Source: an uncultured Prevotellaceae bacterium
Lineage (GTDB): Bacteria > Bacteroidota > Bacteroidia > Bacteroidales > Muribaculaceae
Length of the DNA stretch: 5,660 nucleotides
Assembly (NCBI GenBank): GCA_937892085.1
Contig: CALAVD010000407.1
Location: 1 to 5,660, forward strand
Direction: 5' to 3'
Part shown: piece after piece, positions 1-5,660 of the stretch
How positions within the stretch are numbered: position 1 is the stretch's first letter
How the letters are laid out: each line of letters begins with the position of its first letter
The notes under the pieces: generated by a model
Told to the model about the DNA's origin: nothing
What the model saw: only the letters and a program-made list of their open reading frames with translations
Database searches by the model: none
Program-made: the position numbers and the translations under genes

Positions 1-145
1 CGTAGATATACTTGCCAAACGCTCCAAAGAGCGAGGTGATAGGGTCGGCAGCTGTGATAAACATGGGCGATAGAATCTGCCCGTCGTTGAGTCCAACAAT
101 CTTAGTGGTGCTTCCGCCCACATCAATTCCTATTACAAGTCCCAT
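1..145 (-). CDS. Type II pantothenate kinase, N-terminal part (runs off the left edge)
   Basis: Only the first 48 codons are in the window; the gene continues beyond base 1. The visible protein begins MGLVIGIDVGGSTTKIVG, the phosphate-binding loop (residues 5-17) of the ASKHA (actin/Hsp70/sugar kinase) fold. A segment rich in DPITSLFGAFGKYIY follows at residues 34-48. From family knowledge, this pair of signatures fits the eukaryotic-like/type II pantothenate kinases seen in Clostridia and Bacteroidales, which phosphorylate pantothenate in the first step of coenzyme A synthesis in the cytoplasm. The ATG at 145-143 is chosen because the conserved loop starts four residues later and a good Bacteroidota promoter lies 36-67 bases upstream. 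The alternative is a BadF/BcrA-type ATPase or dehydratase activator, which shares the first loop but not, as far as I recall, the DPxTSxFGAFGK segment. Confidence 0.72.
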   Translation of the reverse strand, partial: MGLVIGIDVGGSTTKIVGLNDGQILSPMFITAADPITSLFGAFGKYIY

Positions 146-180
146 AGTATAGTAATGTGTTGTTTTTTAGATATAGCGTC

Positions 181-212
181 CAAAATTAGTATAAAATAAG
201 TAATGGCGCAAA
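181..212 (-). promoter_or_regulatory. Bacteroidota-type promoter for the pantothenate kinase gene
   Basis: Read on the minus strand, TTTG (bases 212-209) is followed after exactly 20 bases by TAATTTTG (188-181). This matches the Bacteroidota primary-sigma consensus of a -33 TTTG and a -7 TAnnTTTG at the expected spacing. It predicts a transcript start near base 174 and an untranslated leader of about 28 bases before the ATG at 145. The motif is seen directly; its activity is inferred. Confidence 0.65.
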
Positions 213-222
213 AAAAAATGAT

Positions 223-230
223 TAAATTTG
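223..230 (+). promoter_or_regulatory. Possible -7 element for the acetyltransferase gene
   Basis: TAAATTTG at these bases fits the Bacteroidota -7 consensus TAnnTTTG on the plus strand. No TTTG is found 19-21 bases upstream (the sequence there is close to AGTA), so only half of the promoter is supported. If used, the transcript would start near 237, about 14 bases before the ATG at 251. The in-frame ATGs at 203 and 218 would then lie outside the message. Confidence 0.4.
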
Positions 231-250
231 CAAATTGTAAAAGCAAAACT

Positions 251-775
251 ATGAAAAAGATAATATCCAATGACATCGTGACGTTGCGGTCGCTTGAGGC
301 TACCGACCTTGATGTGCTGTATAAGTGGGAGAATGCCTCTTGGTTGTGGACTGTGAGCAACATTATGACTCCGTCGCCCAAGAGCTACCTGTGGCAATAC
401 TTGCAGAACTATGACAGCGACATCTTCAATACTCGCCAACTTAGGTTAATGATAACGCTCACAGAGAGTGGCGAGCCAGTAGGCACCATTGACCTCACCA
501 ACTTCGACCCGTTTAACAACCGCGCCGAGTTTGGCATAATGATTGACAAGGCACGCGAGGGCAAGGGCTTGGGTGATGCGGCAATGAAACTCACGATAGG
601 ATATGTGCGAGATTACTTGGGGCTGTTTCAGATGTATGCCTTAGTGCCTGCGGGCAACGACGTGTGCATTGGCTTGCTCAAGAAGCATGGCTTCGCCTCG
701 GCGGGCTTGCTCAAGAAATGGATAAACCACGGCACTGAGCAGCACGATGTTCACATAATGCAGCTGATATTCTGA
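251..775 (+). CDS. GNAT-family N-acetyltransferase (RimJ/RimL/SpeG-like)
   Basis: The 174-residue protein has the GNAT layout. Its N-terminal strand and helix (IVTLRSLEATDLDVLYKWEN, residues 9-28) are typical of the RimJ/RimL branch. The GTIDL strand is at 78-82. The acetyl-CoA pyrophosphate loop REGKGLGDAA is at 102-111; compared with (R/Q)xxGx(G/A), Glu103 stands where the basic residue is usual. The late Asn136 and the KKHGF segment (144-148) are also typical. It should transfer an acetyl group from acetyl-CoA to an amine in the cytoplasm; the substrate (polyamine, ribosomal protein N-terminus, antibiotic or other) cannot be read from the sequence. In-frame ATGs at 203 and 218 would add 16 or 11 residues of lysine-rich sequence unlike the family, and both precede the putative -7 element. 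ATG 251 puts the conserved strand at the usual distance. The gene ends with tandem in-frame stops (TGA TAA). It stands alone, divergent from the kinase gene and convergent with the porin. Confidence 0.85.
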   Translation: MKKIISNDIVTLRSLEATDLDVLYKWENASWLWTVSNIMTPSPKSYLWQYLQNYDSDIFNTRQLRLMITLTESGEPVGTIDLTNFDPFNNRAEFGIMIDKAREGKGLGDAAMKLTIGYVRDYLGLFQMYALVPAGNDVCIGLLKKHGFASAGLLKKWINHGTEQHDVHIMQLIF

Positions 776-796
776 TAAGCTTATTCAGTGTGAGAA

Positions 797-837
797 ACAC
801 AAAAGGCAAATCGCATGTCGCGATTTGCCTTTTGTGT
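797..837. terminator. Bidirectional hairpin terminator between convergent genes
   Basis: A perfect 18-base-pair inverted repeat (arms 797-814 and 820-837) encloses a 5-base loop, ATGTC. Each arm carries AAAAGGC or GCCTTTT, so both strands show a GC-containing stem followed by a T-rich tract (CCTTTTGTGT). It begins 21 bases after the TGA of the acetyltransferase and lies 25 bases past the stop of the porin on the other strand. It can therefore serve both genes. The structure is seen directly; terminator function is inferred from its form and place. Confidence 0.88.
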
Positions 838-862
838 GTGTTGACCCTCAGGGGGGCGTACA

Positions 863-2203
863 TTAGAATGTAAACTGCACGCGTGCCTGACCCACGTGAA
901 CGTTCTTATCATAGGGCAAGAAGTCCTTCTGGAGGCGATGGTAGGTGTAGTCAAACATCATCTGAACGTACTTGTTGAACGAGTAGTTCAGACCGATGGT
1001 GTAAGAGTTTGCCTTACCGCCACCAACGCTGCTGCTGGCATAGGGCCAATCCTCCATGTAACCATTGGGATAGTACTGGTCACGACCCACGGCATAGTAG
1101 TCGCCGTCGTTGATGTCGTTGAGGCTTGTGTAGTTGTAGCGAGCCACAATCTCAAGAGCCTTACCATTGAGTCCACCAAGCAGACCCTCGCCGCGGTTGT
1201 ACTTGTAGGGGTTACCGAAGATAAGGAAACCAGCCTCTACATAACCGCCGTGGAAGTTATCGTTGCGCAGTGGGTTGGCGGCGAGCCACCAGTCGTATGA
1301 ACCCCATGTGTCGATGTTGTTGTTGCTTGCCTCCCACAGGGTGTTGCTGTCGCGTTTCTTGGTGGTGTGCTTGTACATATACTCACCACGCACGAAGAAG
1401 CGGTTGTTGTGGTAGAGCAACTCAGCGCCCAGGTCAAACACGTTGTTAATCCAAGGAAGGTCGCAAGAAACGAACTGCTCATCCTCGTCGACGTAGGTCT
1501 CAAGGCTCTGTCCTAAATGCAAGGTCTTCTTGAGGACGTTGTTGGTAGTCACGCCACCACCCATGTGAGCGAAGCGCGCGTTGACACCAACGTGGAGAGT
1601 CTGGTTATCGTCAATAATGGGACGAACCAAGTAGCGTCCAGCTACTGTCACGCCGTTGAAGCCAGCCTCAATCTTGTTGTAGGCGTTCTCGGTGAACACA
1701 CCTTGATAGGCCATGAACCTGTCGCTGTTGTACTTGTAGCTGATACCTAACTCACGGCCTTCGCCCAATGCGTTAGAGCTACCGGGACGCGAGATGAAGT
1801 GGTAGCTACCAAGCGAGGTGTTGCGTGCCATGCTACCAGCAGGGTCGTTATAGTAGCCCACCTTTACCGAGTGAGCGTCGCCGTTCTCGGTGTTCTTGGT
1901 GTACTGCAAGAAGATGTTCTTCTGCGAGAATTTGCCCTTGCCAAAGCCAAAGTCGGCATAGAAATACCAGTCCTTGTAGCTCATCGAAGTGCGGATGCGT
2001 GCGTCGGTGATAGCGGCACCACTCTGCAGTGGTGTGAAGTCGCTATTATAGTAGGCTGCATCGGCCATCATGCGTGCACCTATGGTGAAATGCACGTCCT
2101 TCTCGTTGTTGTCAACCCTTAAAGTAGGATCGGTGTCAAAGTCTTGAGCGTTGGCAGCAAGAGCAAAAAACGCCAAAGCAGTGATCAAAAAATATTTTTT
2201 CAT
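863..2203 (-). CDS. OprO/OprP-family outer-membrane porin
   Basis: A 446-residue outer-membrane beta-barrel precursor. It has a clear signal peptide (MKKYFLITALAFFALAANA, cleavage after Ala19 by the AxA rule) and many short alternating aromatic strands such as DWYFYADFGFGKG (78-90). It ends in Phe (ARVQFTF), the usual signal for barrel insertion. Two stretches resemble the phosphate-selective porin O/P family. One is the central GELGISYKYNSDRF-like strand with a GVFTEN turn (about 149-173). The other is the late block GGYVEAGFLIFGNPYKYNRGEG (319-340), followed by ALEIVARYNYTSLNDIN (349-365) and TIGLNYSFNKYVQ (402-414). Length agrees with the family. Members form trimeric channels, some selective for phosphate. 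As the last gene of a glycerol-3-phosphate operon, this one may admit glycerol-3-phosphate, glycerophosphodiesters or phosphate; that is inference. One Cys (247) remains in the mature barrel. The leader is AT-rich with no Shine-Dalgarno sequence. Confidence 0.82.
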   Translation of the reverse strand: MKKYFLITALAFFALAANAQDFDTDPTLRVDNNEKDVHFTIGARMMADAAYYNSDFTPLQSGAAITDARIRTSMSYKDWYFYADFGFGKGKFSQKNIFLQYTKNTENGDAHSVKVGYYNDPAGSMARNTSLGSYHFISRPGSSNALGEGRELGISYKYNSDRFMAYQGVFTENAYNKIEAGFNGVTVAGRYLVRPIIDDNQTLHVGVNARFAHMGGGVTTNNVLKKTLHLGQSLETYVDEDEQFVSCDLPWINNVFDLGAELLYHNNRFFVRGEYMYKHTTKKRDSNTLWEASNNNIDTWGSYDWWLAANPLRNDNFHGGYVEAGFLIFGNPYKYNRGEGLLGGLNGKALEIVARYNYTSLNDINDGDYYAVGRDQYYPNGYMEDWPYASSSVGGGKANSYTIGLNYSFNKYVQMMFDYTYHRLQKDFLPYDKNVHVGQARVQFTF

Positions 2204-2276
2204 ATCAATTTATTTTCTAAAAATGATTAGTAATTAAACTCATTAAATGCTTTTTCAACTCAGTGTTGACGTTTTA

Positions 2277-3974
2277 TTAATAGCCAAGACGGGTGAGTGT
2301 GGCATCAACATCGGGAACAGTAGAAGGCGCCTGAGAGTTGTCGTAGGTCTGTCCAGGATGGAATGGGTTAGGCAGCTTGCTGTTGCAACGGAAACCATTC
2401 TCAATCATGTAGCGCAACGAGATCTCTGAGCGGTTGGTGAAGAAGCCGTCCATGTAAACGGGCACGCTCTTGCTGCCAGAGAAGTTGGTGTAGGCAGTAG
2501 CAGGAATAGTGAGTTGCAGCACGTCGTCAAACATGGTGGTGTTGCCCTGTTCGTAGTAGTCGGTGTAGAAACCCATGTATTTCGACATCTGAGCATAAGA
2601 GTCAAACGAGTAAGGATGGTTGATCATGCCAGCCTTGCGAATCATGTAGGCCTGCCAGGGTTGGTTCATCTCGGGATAGTTGTTGGGAGCACCACTGATG
2701 GCGGGGCCAATGATGTGAGCACCATACTCTTGTCCGTAGCGGATGAAGTCGGCGTAGCCAGTTGGGGTGTCATAAGCGATGTCGGTAGCATAGGGGGGAT
2801 CGCTGATCCACAGCAAGAAGCACATGGGCACTTTGCCCTTGAACACGTCGTAGGCACGATGCAAAGCGTCGAACGAGAAGGTTTGAAGGATAACCTTGCC
2901 GTTGGTGTTACCCACGTTCACCTTGCCGCCTTTGTAGAACTGAGTGTCGCTCGAGGGGTTAGTGATGATGTTCCAACCACACTCGTGGAGAACGTTGTAA
3001 ACACGCACTTCCATGTCTTTGGGGTTGAGCCAGCTCTCTTTGAACTCGATGTAGATACCTGGGCGGTTGCCGGTGTCTTGCTCGTCAACTACGTAAGCGT
3101 TCTTGAAGTCATACTCTACGAAGTCCATGTACTTGGCAGCATAGTTGTAGCTCACGTTAGGTTCGTCGCACTTAACAGTCTTCTTCTCGCTGTTGTAGAT
3201 TTGCTCGAGAGTCATGCCTTTGTACTTGTCCTTAATCTTATAAGGCAGGATGCGGCGGCCATTGGCGTCGCGTTTGAGCTTCTTGCCCTCGGCAAAGGCA
3301 ATCTGGTCTTGTATAGCCGAAACATAGAGGCCATTGCTGTAGATAATGCCATCCTTAGTGCTATTGATCTTACCAATCTCGGTAGCGGCGTAAGCCTCAC
3401 GACCCTGCTCTTGGGTGTCGTTAGTGCGGTTAAACCACTCGCCAGAGTCGAGCATCAGTAGCTCGGCATAGTAGTAAGACATGGTGTAATAAGTGCGGAA
3501 GTCGTTAACGTCGCGTTGATATTGAGCCTCAATATCGGCTTCGCTAAACATCTGAGTGCCGTCGTCATTCTTGAATGAGCGATAGAACGCCTTGCGAATT
3601 TCGGTAGGCACATAGTCTGAGAACATACTCTGGATGTTGGTGGTGCGCTTCACGTTCTCGTCGTGGTTAGCAAGCACGATACCGTCTTTGGTGGCCTGCA
3701 TGTCACTCTCGAGGTAGTCGGCGCCCATCTCACGAGCCCATCGCCATGAGGCTTCGGTCTCTTCGGGGGTCCAATAGATAGAGCCACGGTGTGCGGCAAC
3801 GGCATACAGAGGCACATAGTCACGCACCTTTGCCATCTCGGCAGACAGTTGAGAAACCTCAATCCTGCGGGCATCGGTGTTCTCATTGGTAAACTGCTGC
3901 TCTTCGGAGCAAGAGGTTGCCAAGGAAGCGAGCAATAAGCCAGCAATTCCTAATCTAATGAAATTTTTAATCAT
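2277..3974 (-). CDS. GlpQ-like glycerophosphodiester phosphodiesterase, lipoprotein
   Basis: A 565-residue enzyme expected to split glycerophosphodiesters (deacylated phospholipids) into glycerol-3-phosphate and an alcohol. Residues 1-21 form a lipoprotein signal with Cys22 as the lipid-bearing residue (LATSC). Ser-Glu-Glu follows, resembling the surface-export signal of Bacteroides lipoproteins. GDPD motifs appear in order: AHRG (61-64, catalytic His62), PEETEAS (70-76), metal ligands in LESD (Glu89, Asp91), TKDG (95-98), NHDENVKRTT (His104) and IYIEFKESW (Glu310). Later come LQTFSFDAL (363-371), HPYSFD (453-458) and a MDGFFTNRSE segment (508-517) matching the VNGLFTDFPD region of E. coli GlpQ. 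The protein is some 200 residues longer than E. coli GlpQ. Much of the surplus lies between His104 and Glu310, a Tyr-rich stretch I cannot assign. The ATG at 3974 gives a complete signal peptide. It lies 42 bases after glpT, which carries the expected product. Confidence 0.9.
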   Translation of the reverse strand: MIKNFIRLGIAGLLLASLATSCSEEQQFTNENTDARRIEVSQLSAEMAKVRDYVPLYAVAAHRGSIYWTPEETEASWRWAREMGADYLESDMQATKDGIVLANHDENVKRTTNIQSMFSDYVPTEIRKAFYRSFKNDDGTQMFSEADIEAQYQRDVNDFRTYYTMSYYYAELLMLDSGEWFNRTNDTQEQGREAYAATEIGKINSTKDGIIYSNGLYVSAIQDQIAFAEGKKLKRDANGRRILPYKIKDKYKGMTLEQIYNSEKKTVKCDEPNVSYNYAAKYMDFVEYDFKNAYVVDEQDTGNRPGIYIEFKESWLNPKDMEVRVYNVLHECGWNIITNPSSDTQFYKGGKVNVGNTNGKVILQTFSFDALHRAYDVFKGKVPMCFLLWISDPPYATDIAYDTPTGYADFIRYGQEYGAHIIGPAISGAPNNYPEMNQPWQAYMIRKAGMINHPYSFDSYAQMSKYMGFYTDYYEQGNTTMFDDVLQLTIPATAYTNFSGSKSVPVYMDGFFTNRSEISLRYMIENGFRCNSKLPNPFHPGQTYDNSQAPSTVPDVDATLTRLGY

Positions 3975-4016
3975 AAGTTTGATTGGTTTGTTGGTTAATA
4001 TTATGATGTGATTTTT

Positions 4017-5426
4017 TTATTTTTTCTCTTCCACAGTCTCACCCTTGCGGTCGGCAACGAGGTACTGCTCCTCCTTGTAGGTCAAGCCCATGAAGAAGAT
4101 GGCGAGCAAGCAAGCGATGATGAGAAGGATGAATACCCAGCTCCAACCACTGGTGTCGGCAACGTAGCCGAGCAGGGTGTTGGCAAGGATGGCAGTACCC
4201 AGCACATAGCCCATGAAGCCTGTCAAGCCAGCGGCGGTGCCGGCAGCATTTTTTGGTGCCAAGTCGAGAGCCTGAACGCCAATGAGCATCACGGGACCAT
4301 AGATAAGGAAGCCAATAGCGATGAGGCAGCCCACAACAACCCACAGGTTGCTCATGTTTTGCCAGTAGATCACGATGGCGATAATTATCACTGCCATAAA
4401 TATCATGGTGGGCAACGCACGGCGACCTTTGAACACCTTGTCGCTGAGCCAGCCACAGAACAGTGTGCCTGGGATGGCAGCAAACTCGTAGGCAAAGTAG
4501 GCCCATCCAGCGCTCTTGATGTCAACGCCCTGGCTGCTCAAGATGGTGGGAGCCCAGTCAAGACATCCGTAGCGCACCATGTAGATAAACGAGTTAGCGA
4601 GAGCAATGAACCACAAGAACTTGTTGCTGAGCACAGTCTTGAAGATTTCCTTGGTGCTCAAGGTCTGCTCGCTCTTTTTCTCGTCGTAGTTCTTAGATGC
4701 TGAGCCGCTCCACTTCTCGATAGAGGGAAGTCCACACGATTGTGGGGTGTCGCGAATGAGCACATAAGCGATAATAGCGATAAGAATTGCTACTGCGGCG
4801 GGGAAGGCGTAGGTGCCAATGAGGAAGTACATCTTCTCATTGTTACCGTAGAACCAGCTACCAAACCACATAGCGCCGTAGGCTGCCATGGGACCCACGA
4901 GGGCACCACCCACGTTGTGGGCGCAGTTCCACACGCTCATCCAGGTGCCACGTTCCTTAATTGAGAACCAGCGCGTCATTACGCGTCCGCACGGAGGCCA
5001 TCCCATACCCTGGAACCAGCCCACCATGAAGTTGAACGCACCCATCAGGAAGATAGCAAGAGCCTTCTGCTCGCTGAAGAACTGAATGGGGATGATCATG
5101 AACATCATGGCAATGGCCGAGAGTATCAATCCCAGTGGCAAGAAGCGACGGGCATTGCTGCGGTCGCTCACGCTGGCCATCACAAATTTTGAGATACCAT
5201 AGGCAAGGGCATTCATCGCCAGTGCAGTACCCAGCTCACCCTTACTGAATCCAAACGGTTCCAGCATAGGGATTGCCATCGACAGGTTTTTTCTTACAAG
5301 GTAGAAGCCGGCATATCCAATGAAGATACCAATGAACACCTGCCACCTCAAGCGGCGATATTCGGCATCGGCCTCAGGTCCTGTTCTTTCCGGCTTGAAA
5401 GCCGGAGGAGCTAAAAATTTACCCAT
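4017..5426 (-). CDS. glpT: Glycerol-3-phosphate:phosphate antiporter GlpT
   Basis: A 469-residue inner-membrane carrier of the major facilitator superfamily (organophosphate:phosphate antiporters). It resembles E. coli GlpT along its whole length, as recalled from memory. Matching blocks include YRRLRWQVFIGIFIGYAGFY (23-42), GWFQGMGWPPCGR (136-148), the WNCAHNVGG segment, RDTPQSCGLP (225-234), YGCLDWAPT, SDKVF and GFLIYGPVMLIG. Residues known to matter in E. coli GlpT are present: Arg45 and Lys46 in the first helix, Lys80, His170 (E. coli His165) and Arg285 (E. coli Arg269). The GMGWPPCGR segment argues for GlpT rather than the hexose-phosphate carrier UhpT. It should import glycerol-3-phosphate in exchange for phosphate. 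Twelve hydrophobic helices with a charged central loop (about 235-262) fit the fold. The C-terminal tail is charged and ends EEKK. It sits between glpC and the GlpQ-like gene, in keeping with this substrate. Confidence 0.96.
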   Translation of the reverse strand: MGKFLAPPAFKPERTGPEADAEYRRLRWQVFIGIFIGYAGFYLVRKNLSMAIPMLEPFGFSKGELGTALAMNALAYGISKFVMASVSDRSNARRFLPLGLILSAIAMMFMIIPIQFFSEQKALAIFLMGAFNFMVGWFQGMGWPPCGRVMTRWFSIKERGTWMSVWNCAHNVGGALVGPMAAYGAMWFGSWFYGNNEKMYFLIGTYAFPAAVAILIAIIAYVLIRDTPQSCGLPSIEKWSGSASKNYDEKKSEQTLSTKEIFKTVLSNKFLWFIALANSFIYMVRYGCLDWAPTILSSQGVDIKSAGWAYFAYEFAAIPGTLFCGWLSDKVFKGRRALPTMIFMAVIIIAIVIYWQNMSNLWVVVGCLIAIGFLIYGPVMLIGVQALDLAPKNAAGTAAGLTGFMGYVLGTAILANTLLGYVADTSGWSWVFILLIIACLLAIFFMGLTYKEEQYLVADRKGETVEEKK

Positions 5427-5475
5427 TTTGTTAATTGATTAATTGTTTTAAAGTTAATATTAAATATTTTGTCAT

Positions 5476-5660
5476 TTAGTCTATGTTGTTGAGTTTGTGG
5501 GTCTGTGTCACATCAAGTGCTTGAGCGATGATTGAGATGGGGTTCTCAACAGGCACGCCTGTTGACATCTCTATCTGCCACTTGCAGGTCTCGCAGTCGG
5601 TGGCTACACAGTCGGGGTTCACCTCCCTGATTTGGTCGAAGAGCCCCTTGCCTATGGCTT
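5476..5660 (-). CDS. glpC: Anaerobic glycerol-3-phosphate dehydrogenase subunit C, C-terminal end
   Basis: Only the last 60 codons and the TAA stop (5478-5476) are in the window; the gene enters from the right edge. The visible part contains a cysteine-rich CCG-type motif, CVATDCETCKWQIEMSTG (residues 17-34 of the fragment, with Cys17, Cys22 and Cys25). It is followed by NPISIIAQAL, which matches the end of E. coli GlpC closely as I recall that sequence. GlpC is the subunit that ties GlpAB to the membrane and passes electrons from glycerol-3-phosphate to the quinone pool during anaerobic growth. Compared with E. coli, the fragment carries about 12 extra residues (DVTQTHKLNNID) at the end. Other CCG-domain proteins (heterodisulfide reductase or lactate utilisation subunits) share the cysteines but not the ETCKWQIEMST wording, and glpT lies only 49 bases downstream. 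Confidence 0.88.
   Translation of the reverse strand, partial: AIGKGLFDQIREVNPDCVATDCETCKWQIEMSTGVPVENPISIIAQALDVTQTHKLNNID

Larger units (their letters stand above)
863..5660 (-). other. Putative operon glpC-glpT-glpQ-like-porin
   Basis: Four minus-strand genes follow one another with gaps of 49, 42 and 73 bases. None of the gaps contains a convincing terminator or a full TTTG-N19-21-TAnnTTTG promoter. A strong hairpin closes the series after the porin. The products fit one pathway: hydrolysis of glycerophosphodiesters, passage of glycerol-3-phosphate through both membranes, and its oxidation. The promoter and the first genes of the unit, probably glpA and glpB, would lie beyond base 5660. 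The 73-base gap before the porin leaves room for a secondary promoter that I could not identify. Confidence 0.7.

Noticed and set aside
133..439. Minus-strand open frames across the start of the acetyltransferase gene.
   Set aside because: They overlap the strong GNAT frame and the promoter region. The hydrophobic stretch comes from translating the AT-rich divergent gap.
843..857. G/C run with a small CCCTCAGGG hairpin next to the terminator.
   Set aside because: The stem is only about 3-4 base pairs, and the run of six G is too short for a repeat element or a quadruplex claim.
896..2122. Several plus-strand open frames opposite the porin gene (896-1300, 1517-1750, 1799-2122).
   Set aside because: They are low-complexity Val/Ala/His-rich shadows of the porin coding sequence with no independent support.
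2204..2276. A possible terminator or promoter in the gap between the phosphodiesterase and the porin genes.
   Set aside because: Only a 5-base stem (TCAAC/GTTGA) without a following T run, and no full promoter consensus, could be found.
2514..3461. A 315-codon open frame on the plus strand, opposite the phosphodiesterase gene.
   Set aside because: It lies wholly opposite a gene with clear GDPD motifs. Its translation is rich in Val, His and Leu without any family signature, signal or start context. It is explained by the codon choice of the real gene.
4008..4703. A 231-codon open frame on the plus strand, opposite glpT.
   Set aside because: It is the antisense shadow of a certain glpT gene; the translation shows no recognisable domain and no leader or promoter.
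5449..5456. A possible -7 element before glpT (minus strand TAACTTTA).
   Set aside because: The last base deviates from TAnnTTTG and no TTTG lies at the proper distance. The gene is more simply read as part of an operon.
1..5660. CRISPR arrays, insertion sequences, tRNA or rRNA genes, and phage or toxin-antitoxin genes.
   Set aside because: No direct repeats with regular spacing, transposase motifs, cloverleaf arms or ribosomal RNA segments were seen on either strand. The region looks like core metabolism.

Overview
The window looks like chromosomal DNA from an anaerobic or facultative Bacteroidota, most likely order Bacteroidales (Prevotella, Bacteroides or Muribaculaceae-like). The evidence is fourfold. 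Coding DNA is of moderate GC, with very AT-rich gaps. The start codons lack Shine-Dalgarno sequences. A good match to the Bacteroidota promoter (TTTG, 20 bases, TAnnTTTG) is present. There is also a lipoprotein with a Cys-Ser-Glu-Glu start and an OprO/OprP-type porin.

Left part (1-862). The window opens inside a minus-strand gene for a probable type II pantothenate kinase (CoA synthesis), of which only the first 48 residues are present. A short divergent control region (about 146-250) separates it from a plus-strand GNAT N-acetyltransferase, whose best start is the ATG at 251. The acetyltransferase converges on the next gene, and a long perfect hairpin at 797-837 can terminate transcription from both sides.

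Right part (863-5660). Four minus-strand genes follow with gaps of 49, 42 and 73 bases, in the order of transcription: glpC (3' end only), glpT, a GlpQ-like glycerophosphodiester phosphodiesterase lipoprotein, and an OprO/OprP-family outer-membrane porin. No terminator is visible between them, and a strong one follows the last gene, so they probably form one operon.

Together the four genes make a coherent route for glycerophosphodiesters released from phospholipids. The lipoprotein, possibly on the cell surface, would release glycerol-3-phosphate. The porin would pass the anionic product through the outer membrane. GlpT would exchange it for phosphate across the inner membrane. The anaerobic glycerol-3-phosphate dehydrogenase, of which GlpC is the membrane/electron-transfer subunit, would oxidise it to dihydroxyacetone phosphate. 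Each enzyme family is known. The less ordinary parts are the porin joined to this operon, the likely surface location of the phosphodiesterase, and the extra sequence inside it.
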